A DNA stretch of 64,000 bases from Stutzerimonas stutzeri (lineage in GTDB: Bacteria; Pseudomonadota; Gammaproteobacteria; Pseudomonadales; Pseudomonadaceae): positions 514,391 through 578,390 of the forward strand of contig NZ_JAMOHZ010000003.1 in assembly GCF_024448715.1 (NCBI RefSeq), in the 5' to 3' direction. This document shows positions 58,573 to 64,000 of this stretch, piece after piece. Numbering within the stretch: position 1 is the stretch's first letter; each line of letters begins with the position of its first letter. The position numbers and the translations under genes were made by a program. A model generated the notes under the pieces. The model searched no databases. It was given only the letters and a program-made list of their open reading frames with translations, and was not told where the DNA came from.

Positions 58573-59367
58573 TCAGGGCTCGCGCTTGAGCGCAGTCCAG
58601 CTACCGACACGGCGCGCACCCGAGAAGGCATTGCGCGACAGGTAATAGAAGAACACCGGAATCCCAACGGCGTAACGTTTGAACAGGCGGCGCGGCTCGA
58701 TTAGCATGCGGAACGCCCATTCCAGCCCGAACCGGCGGAAGAACATCGGCGCACGGGGAAAGCGCTGCGCCGAGAAGTCCAGAATGGCGCCACCGCAGAT
58801 CAACAGCGCGCGGGTATCCATCGCTTTCTGCAAATGTAGCGCCACATGTTCCTGCTTGGGCATTCCCATCGCCAGCACGATGATCGGGAAGCGGCCTGGA
58901 ACATGATGGTCCTGATAGAACTTCAGATAGTCCTCGGAACGCTTGAACCCATCAACCGCGTGGAACTTTCGATCCCCGAACAGCCCGCGCGCGCCGTCGC
59001 TCAACCAGGGCTCGCGAGTGCCCATCGCAAACAACTCATAGCGATCTTCGGAGCCACCAACCAACTCTTCGATCATTTCAGGAATAAAGTCTGACCCGTT
59101 GAGGTTGGCCTTTGGATCGAGCCCGTTGAACAAACAGGCCATCTTGATTCCGATACCGTCGCGCAGCAGATAGTTGACTTGCAGAAAACTGTCCAGAACG
59201 GATGGGTGGCGTTGCGCAATGTTGTAGCCGTGCTGATTGAGAAAACCAAGGATGGTCGGCGACTCGCGCTTTCTCAGTTCAGATATAAAACGGCCGGTAT
59301 CGGTCTCATCCAGTAGTTTCAGCTTCCCTATCAAGGGATCCATCCTTCTGGCGAGGGGATTTTTCAT
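58573..59367 (-). CDS. WecG/TagA/CpsF family glycosyltransferase
   Basis: GT26 enzyme of 264 residues. The motifs RDGIGIKMACLFNG and LAMGMPKQEHVALHLQKAMDTRALLICGGAILDFSA are diagnostic. Known members transfer ManNAcA or ManNAc to undecaprenyl-diphosphate-GlcNAc; the exact sugar here is unknown. It would catalyse an early step in repeat-unit assembly. The start at 59367 is divergent from the second GH5 gene. Confidence 0.87.
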   Translation of the reverse strand: MKNPLARRMDPLIGKLKLLDETDTGRFISELRKRESPTILGFLNQHGYNIAQRHPSVLDSFLQVNYLLRDGIGIKMACLFNGLDPKANLNGSDFIPEMIEELVGGSEDRYELFAMGTREPWLSDGARGLFGDRKFHAVDGFKRSEDYLKFYQDHHVPGRFPIIVLAMGMPKQEHVALHLQKAMDTRALLICGGAILDFSAQRFPRAPMFFRRFGLEWAFRMLIEPRRLFKRYAVGIPVFFYYLSRNAFSGARRVGSWTALKREP

Positions 59368-59546
59368 AAATAGCTTCTCTGTCTGTAAATCAAATCAAGT
59401 CGGTAAGGCTATGCGGGCAAGCCTGGTTCAGGCTGTGCGCACAGGGCGAAGGTCCGCTGAGAAAAAACTGAACAATACGTGCCTATGTCGGACAAACGAA
59501 GCAGTCGCACCAGCGACACCCTCCCAGAGTAAAAAGAGGCAGTGAG

Positions 59547-60596
59547 ATGATAGGGACACGCAACGCTTCGAAACGGTCAAAAGGAATATTCCTCGGACTC
59601 GCACTTGTGCTCGGGAGTGCCGCAAGCGAGGCAGAAAATATTGATCTGGTCGGGCTGAATATTGGTGGTGCCGCTTTTTCCGGCAATGTCATACCCGGAA
59701 AATATAAAACAAATTATTTCTTTCCCGCTCCAGGATACCTTTCGAAGTGGCGAGACAAGGGCATCAAGACCATTCGCTTTCCCATCATGTGGGAGCGTTT
59801 GCAGCACGAACTGAATGGCGAACTTGACGAAGACTATGCACAGTTGATCGAACAGACGCTGCAGCAAGCCGCCGACAATGACATGCGTGTCATCCTCGAT
59901 ATTCATAATTACGCACGTTACCGGAAACAGATAATCGGAACCGATGCAGTACCGATATCCGCTTATGAAGACTTGCTGGAGCGCATTGCCAAACGCTGGA
60001 AAGACCAAGACGGTCTCTACGCTTACGACATCATGAACGAGCCACACGGAGCTGACGAATACTGGCCGGCTGCAGCTCAGGCCGGTATCGATGCAATTAG
60101 AAAACACGATACGAAGCGGACCTTGTTCATCGAAGGCAACTTCTGGTCCAGCAGCTTTCTTTGGCCAAAATTCAATGATCCGCTGCTGCAATTGAAAGAC
60201 CCCTCCGACAAATTGATTTTTTCCGCTCACCTGTACCTCGACAAACACAGTAGCGGACAATACAAGGAACCGCTTGAAGATGATTTCGACACCATGCTCG
60301 GTGTTAAAAGAGTCAAGCCTTTTATCGACTGGCTAATCAAGCATGACAAGCAAGGTCAGATCGGCGAGTTCGGCATCCCTGCCGATGAGCCGCGCCTGTT
60401 GGAAGCAATGGATAACCTGCTGGCCTACTTGCAGGACCACTGCGTTCCCATGACCTATTGGGCGGCTGGTTCGGCTTGGGGCAAGTACAAGTTATCCATC
60501 GAGCCGACAAAGGACGGTAAGAACCGCCCACAATGGGAAGTACTCAGCAAGTACATCAACAAAGGCGATTGCAGCCGCATCGGGCCAAATGGCTGA
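59547..60596 (+). CDS. Secreted GH5-type glycosidase, single domain
   Basis: Protein of 349 residues: signal peptide of about 29 residues (SKGIFLGLALVLGSAASEA), then a catalytic domain directly, beginning NIDLVGLNIGGAAFSGNVIPG. The acid/base is E165 in DIMNEPHGADEYW, the nucleophile E274 in QIGEFGIP, with IRFPIMWERLQ and LDIHNYARY around them. It ends with CSRIGPNG, recalling the other GH5. The two share a framework from LVGLN onward but are well diverged. It has no repeat modules. It is transcribed opposite to its neighbours, with GAGG before the ATG. Confidence 0.87.
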   Translation: MIGTRNASKRSKGIFLGLALVLGSAASEAENIDLVGLNIGGAAFSGNVIPGKYKTNYFFPAPGYLSKWRDKGIKTIRFPIMWERLQHELNGELDEDYAQLIEQTLQQAADNDMRVILDIHNYARYRKQIIGTDAVPISAYEDLLERIAKRWKDQDGLYAYDIMNEPHGADEYWPAAAQAGIDAIRKHDTKRTLFIEGNFWSSSFLWPKFNDPLLQLKDPSDKLIFSAHLYLDKHSSGQYKEPLEDDFDTMLGVKRVKPFIDWLIKHDKQGQIGEFGIPADEPRLLEAMDNLLAYLQDHCVPMTYWAAGSAWGKYKLSIEPTKDGKNRPQWEVLSKYINKGDCSRIGPNG

Positions 60597-60611
60597 ACGC
60601 TCGCCCCTCTC

Positions 60612-60658
60612 GCTCCGTATGGCCGTATATCTGACGCAGCCGATACGGAGCATTTAGC
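60612..60658 (+). terminator. Terminator after the second GH5 gene
   Basis: GCTCCGTATGGC pairs with GCC-G-ATACGGAGC (outer nine pairs perfect), followed by ATTTAGCTTTTTG. It lies 15 bases after the GH5 stop and overlaps the end of the convergent phosphoribosyltransferase gene. Confidence 0.8.
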
Positions 60659-61634
60659 TTTTTGACGAGGGCGACGCCGACATCCATTTCGCCATTGTCG
60701 ACTTTGCCTTGCCGATCAGTTTCGCCTTCAGGCTATAGGCCTTCCTTAATGTATTGGCCTTGAGGTTGTATACCTGACCTGGCACATACATTTCGTTGGT
60801 CTCGATGCAGTACACCGGCTTGCCGCTGAGCTTCATGATCTCCACGGCCTGCTTGACCTCGCTCTCGACGAATAACCGCGTCAGCGGTTGTCTGGCATAA
60901 ACCTCCGCCTTGAATTTGTGGTGAATGTTCAACCGGCGACGCTCTTCGGCAGTGGGAAGATCGAGCATATGCAGAGTTCCGTACTGCACACCATTGTGCT
61001 GGAGCCACGCTTCGGTTTCGGCACGGTATTTCTCTAGTCGGCTGGTCACCAGATGCGCGACCTTGACCGAGGGGATGAACAGCGGACGCGTGCAGCTGAG
61101 GAATTCCCGGTAGTTCGGACCGTCGTCGTTTTCTTCGATAGTCGGGTCAACACAGAGCACGCCGTCGATATCGAGGCAAGCCTGGGTCAGAAAAGGATGG
61201 TGCATGACGTTCCATTCGAACACACGAGGCTGCTCGACGAGATCCAGGTACATATCCACATGGTGTCGATTGTGCCTTTCAGCGAATACCGCCATGGTCA
61301 CGACATTACCCTCGTAGACAGCGCGGACCTGTTCCTCCGCGGCCCGCATCGACTTGGCTGAGGAAATGCTGTCATCCACCAGTAGAATCTTTTTTGCATC
61401 CCTTGGTTTGACCAGCTCGGCGTGCTTGTAAGTACGCGTACTGCCTTTTTTCAGATCATCGTTGCGCAGGAACGAATAGAGATCCGTCAACGGCAGGTTC
61501 TGCTTCAACGCGATGATGCTGGCCACCAACATCCCGCTTCGCGGTATGCCGACCACCAAGTCGACATCACTGGAAATCTTACCCGCACATTCTGTGCTGA
61601 GCCGCGATAGATCGTTAAGGCTTCGGTAATTCAT
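60654..61634 (-). CDS. Phosphoribosyltransferase-HAD phosphatase fusion protein
   Basis: Protein of 326 residues with two domains. Residues 1-130 look like a type I phosphoribosyltransferase: LVVGIPRSGMLVASI is the PPi loop and KKILLVDDSISSAKSM (82-96) the PRPP-binding loop with its acidic pair. From about 150 a HAD-like hydrolase follows, with DxD motif I CLDIDGVLCVDPT (D155, D157), a Thr/Ser motif II (LVTSRL), a lysine near 242 and acidic residues near FVESE (257-259). There is no signal peptide. In several bacterial O-antigen and capsule systems ribofuranose is added by PRPP-dependent phosphoribosyl transfer followed by HAD dephosphorylation; this fusion could do both steps. GGAG precedes the ATG. 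Confidence 0.75.
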   Translation of the reverse strand: MNYRSLNDLSRLSTECAGKISSDVDLVVGIPRSGMLVASIIALKQNLPLTDLYSFLRNDDLKKGSTRTYKHAELVKPRDAKKILLVDDSISSAKSMRAAEEQVRAVYEGNVVTMAVFAERHNRHHVDMYLDLVEQPRVFEWNVMHHPFLTQACLDIDGVLCVDPTIEENDDGPNYREFLSCTRPLFIPSVKVAHLVTSRLEKYRAETEAWLQHNGVQYGTLHMLDLPTAEERRRLNIHHKFKAEVYARQPLTRLFVESEVKQAVEIMKLSGKPVYCIETNEMYVPGQVYNLKANTLRKAYSLKAKLIGKAKSTMAKWMSASPSSKS

Positions 61635-61698
61635 CGAACATGCTCCTGCGCCCTGTTCTTTTAATGGTCCAGCCTGGATAGAAAAACCTGTCTATCCG

Positions 61699-62463
61699 TT
61701 AACGCCCTAAAGCCGAGCGTAACTGCTTGCTGTGCGTATGCATGTAATGCAACACATACAGGCCGAAAGCGTTCGGCTTGGAAAAGTTCAGAAAGCGCGT
61801 TCTGATATCCATATCTTCACGAATCGCCTCGAAGCGCCGTTTGTGCGACACACCGTTGGTATCGAATATGCACAATGGAAACGACAGTTGCATGACTTCA
61901 CTCTGCAGATCCAACCCTTGCAGGAACTCGAGCAACAGGCAGTAATCTGCGGAGAGTTTGTAGTCGAGTCGGAATTCAAACTGCCGCAACCGTTCGTTTT
62001 CGAAATACATCGTCTGATGGCTGGCTGGCAAACCCAGCGGTGCACGCTCGATGGGCCGTGCCCTAGTTAGCTTCAAATTACCGGCGGATTCTTTTCGATA
62101 GAAGTCGCCATAAATAAACTTTGGTGCAACTGCCGGCTTCGTCAATGCAGCATTTATCTTCGCCAGCACATCAGGACCAGCAAGTGAGTCGCCACTATTG
62201 AGGAACAAGGTATAGCCTGGTGTCTCGATAGCCCGAAGGCGACCCTTGTTCATCGCATCGTAGATACCCTTATCGGGTTCGATGGTTATTTCCGCCTGAC
62301 TATCGTGGAGATTATGCAGCCACTCGCCGCTGCCATCCTTGGATGCACCATCGACGACAATCCAGCGGAAATTCCGATAAGTCTGATTGGTTAGGCTCTG
62401 ATAGGTTTCCTTGAGGCCATCCAGATTATTCCAGTTTATAGTTACGATACTGAAACTGACCAT
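61699..62463 (-). CDS. GT2-family glycosyltransferase
   Basis: GT-A glycosyltransferase of 254 residues. It begins MVSFSIVTINWNNLDGLKETYQSLTNQTY, has VVDGASKDGSGEWL, EPDKGIYDAMNKG and FLNSGD (the DXD-like site), all typical of WcaA-like GT2 enzymes from exopolysaccharide clusters. It overlaps the end of the polymerase gene by 38 bases, so translation is coupled. There are no membrane helices. Confidence 0.9.
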   Translation of the reverse strand: MVSFSIVTINWNNLDGLKETYQSLTNQTYRNFRWIVVDGASKDGSGEWLHNLHDSQAEITIEPDKGIYDAMNKGRLRAIETPGYTLFLNSGDSLAGPDVLAKINAALTKPAVAPKFIYGDFYRKESAGNLKLTRARPIERAPLGLPASHQTMYFENERLRQFEFRLDYKLSADYCLLLEFLQGLDLQSEVMQLSFPLCIFDTNGVSHKRRFEAIREDMDIRTRFLNFSKPNAFGLYVLHYMHTHSKQLRSALGR

Positions 62464-63709
62464 AATTTACCTGCCCAAGATTTGCCGTAAGAGGGGTAGT
62501 TGCCGTTTGCAATTTTGCGTAATAAAGGAAAAATGCCGCGGCCATCCCATATATATCGCCCGAAAAAGTCAGCGCATTGGATAGCGCAATGTTCAGCATA
62601 CTCACCACGAAAGATAGTTGCAGTGCCGCCAGCAGACTGCCCTTGTCCGAGCACTGCCGCATTATCCAGATGAAGCCACCATAGAAAATAAGTGCAGCGA
62701 TCGGCGTGAGAAATCCGTAGCGATAGTAGACGCCAAATATTCCAACATCGGCGAGGTAGAAGTGCGAATTATAGATTCTCGTAAATCCGCCATTCCATTG
62801 CAGGGACAACGCGCCCATGCCGAAATAGTTGTTGGCACTGATGCTATCCAGAATGATCGAGACGGTCATGTCACGCACGCCAGATCCGGATGTCGCGTCG
62901 AATAGCAACGCTTCGAATCTTGCGAATTGCTCGTAATAAAACTCGGGTATCAGGAAATACGAAACCAGCAAGATCGTTACGCCGAGCACACTCATCTTCA
63001 TCAACGAGTCGATGCGCTTGCGGAAGATCCACATGCCGGCCAACGCCCAGACCAGCATGGTCTGCCGGGTCTGCATGACCAGCCATAGATAGGCCACAAA
63101 GTAGAGAAGAATCACCAACCGGCCAACGGTGACCCGATCCTTCATGCTGTACATCAACATGAACGCCGCGATCGTGACGAAGGGCGAGCCGATACGGAAG
63201 CGATTCGGCCGCAGCAGATCTTCGTATTGCGTCCAGTTGTCGACGGTAAAGGAAAACACGTCGTTCTGCGGGACGATTCCCAGGTAATAGGCAAAGCCCA
63301 GGGTTGCGCAGAACACAGCTATGTACAGGAAATATTTCGCCAGCTCTTCCTGGGTCGGAGCCGCCTTGATCAACAGAAACAGAGTCGGGAAAAACACCAG
63401 ATATTGAAAGAAGCGACGCTCTTCGAGCAAGCCGTACGCAAGGGGCTGGCCAAAGTTGAGGTTGGCGAGCACTGCGGATATCACGGGCAGCATGGTGCCC
63501 ATGAAAATGATCCAGAGACTGGTCTTGGACTGGTAGACCCACTTCCATGCGACGAATAGGCAGACTGTCGCTGCGACGACAAGAACCAAAAACAGCTCCT
63601 GGAGATACGGAATTCCTGCCCGCTTGTCGTCCGTCAGGAAGAAGCAGGTGGAGTTCAGCAACAGCAGCATGAACAGCAGATTCTTGTACGCCAGAACTTT
63701 CCTTAACAA
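62426..63709 (-). CDS. Wzy-like polysaccharide polymerase/O-antigen ligase family protein
   Basis: Hydrophobic protein of 427 residues with about ten to eleven helices and a large loop with RPNRFRIGSP and VRDMTVSIILDSISANNYFGMGALSLQW, characteristic of Wzy/WaaL-type proteins. The start codon is TTG at 63709 with GGGGA seven bases before; an internal ATG (63670) is the fallback. Sequence is AT-richer than the housekeeping regions. It probably polymerises the flipped repeat units. Confidence 0.82.
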   Translation of the reverse strand: MLRKVLAYKNLLFMLLLLNSTCFFLTDDKRAGIPYLQELFLVLVVAATVCLFVAWKWVYQSKTSLWIIFMGTMLPVISAVLANLNFGQPLAYGLLEERRFFQYLVFFPTLFLLIKAAPTQEELAKYFLYIAVFCATLGFAYYLGIVPQNDVFSFTVDNWTQYEDLLRPNRFRIGSPFVTIAAFMLMYSMKDRVTVGRLVILLYFVAYLWLVMQTRQTMLVWALAGMWIFRKRIDSLMKMSVLGVTILLVSYFLIPEFYYEQFARFEALLFDATSGSGVRDMTVSIILDSISANNYFGMGALSLQWNGGFTRIYNSHFYLADVGIFGVYYRYGFLTPIAALIFYGGFIWIMRQCSDKGSLLAALQLSFVVSMLNIALSNALTFSGDIYGMAAAFFLYYAKLQTATTPLTANLGQVNYGQFQYRNYKLE

Positions 63710-64000
63710 GCGCTATCCCCAATATCCAGATTTGACGTGGCGAACATAGAACCGAGCCGGCATGGTTTTTTGACGACTCAGGGGAGACGGTTCACCCGCG
63801 GCGAGGAAACATGTGCCATGGATGGACAACTGCAGCGGCGAAAAAGTCCGCTGCTGCTCAGCCAAATGCGCCGGGTTCTTCACACGATGGCGTCTGCCGC
63901 TCGCCTGGCCGGTTTACATCCACTTGCCAGACAGACCTGCACCGCGCAGGCAGCGGGACGCGGCGACCATGCTCAATGCCGCGCTTGGTGCTGGTTATCC
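63710..64000. other. Intergenic/unknown region at the window edge
   Basis: Between the polymerase start and the window edge. It may hold the polymerase promoter (nothing clear). An open frame on the plus strand runs into the edge and is listed separately. Confidence 0.4.
63822..64000 (+). CDS. Possible truncated gene at the window edge
   Basis: A plus-strand frame opening at ATG 63822 stays open for 59 codons to the edge with a GC-rich third position pattern typical of the organism. The translation includes LPLAWPVYIHLPDRPAPR, then MLNAALGAGY. Ribosome site is poor, and another overlapping frame is also open, so it may be non-coding. I do not recognise the product. Confidence 0.25.
   Translation, partial: MDNCSGEKVRCCSAKCAGFFTRWRLPLAWPVYIHLPDRPAPRRQRDAATMLNAALGAGY

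Overview
The window is about 64 kb of GC-rich chromosomal DNA from a gammaproteobacterium of the Pseudomonas group. Protein by protein it reads most like the Pseudomonas stutzeri group (Stutzerimonas); this is inferred from gene order and recognisable families, not from a database search. I see no prophage, insertion sequence, CRISPR array or rRNA. One tRNA gene (tRNA-Thr, CGU) is present.

Region 1 (1-16.2 kb) is the conserved envelope and translation block, read leftward: rpsB-tsf-pyrH-frr-uppS-cdsA-dxr-rseP-bamA-ompH(skp)-lpxD-fabZ-lpxA-lpxB-rnhB-dnaE (dnaE truncated by the window edge). Start codons are often embedded in the preceding stop. map and glnD (15.4-18.9 kb) read rightward from the same intergenic region as rpsB.

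Region 2 (19-33.1 kb) holds the six-gene Mrp/Sha Na+/H+ antiporter operon (A-B fusion, C, D, E, F, G), a SlyB-like lipoprotein, pdxH, two OmpA-family lipoproteins, a serine beta-lactamase/esterase-like protein, a DinG helicase, a CopD-like membrane protein, an unrecognised protein and YchJ. Region 3 (33.2-35 kb) is the divergent fpr/finR redox pair with palindromes between the genes. Region 4 (35-44.9 kb) is erdR, an EamA exporter, a DTW-domain tRNA modification enzyme, a small secreted protein, a LOG-family protein, recX-recA (with a clear LexA box), pncC/cinA, mutS and fdxA. Compared with the P. aeruginosa order as I remember it, these regions are separate chromosome segments joined together.

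Region 5 (44.9-51.7 kb) is accessory: CsbD; a tightly overlapping operon of a GT4 glycosyltransferase, a DUF2334 deacetylase and an UPF0104 membrane protein; YihY; tRNA-Thr; and a three-gene ATGA-linked operon of membrane/stress-type proteins (DUF3618, DUF1469, Gly/Ser/Thr-tailed protein).

Region 6 (52-63.7 kb) looks like an incompletely sampled exopolysaccharide locus: acyltransferase, Wzx-like flippase, a secreted GH5 glycosidase carrying three copies of an unrecognised ~78-residue module, a WecG/TagA glycosyltransferase, a second secreted GH5 paralogue, a phosphoribosyltransferase-HAD fusion, a GT2 glycosyltransferase and a Wzy-like polymerase. The fusion gene suggests that the glycan may contain ribofuranose made from PRPP. 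The two GH5 enzymes probably trim or release the polymer in the periplasm. This locus is the best candidate for a poorly described system in the window.
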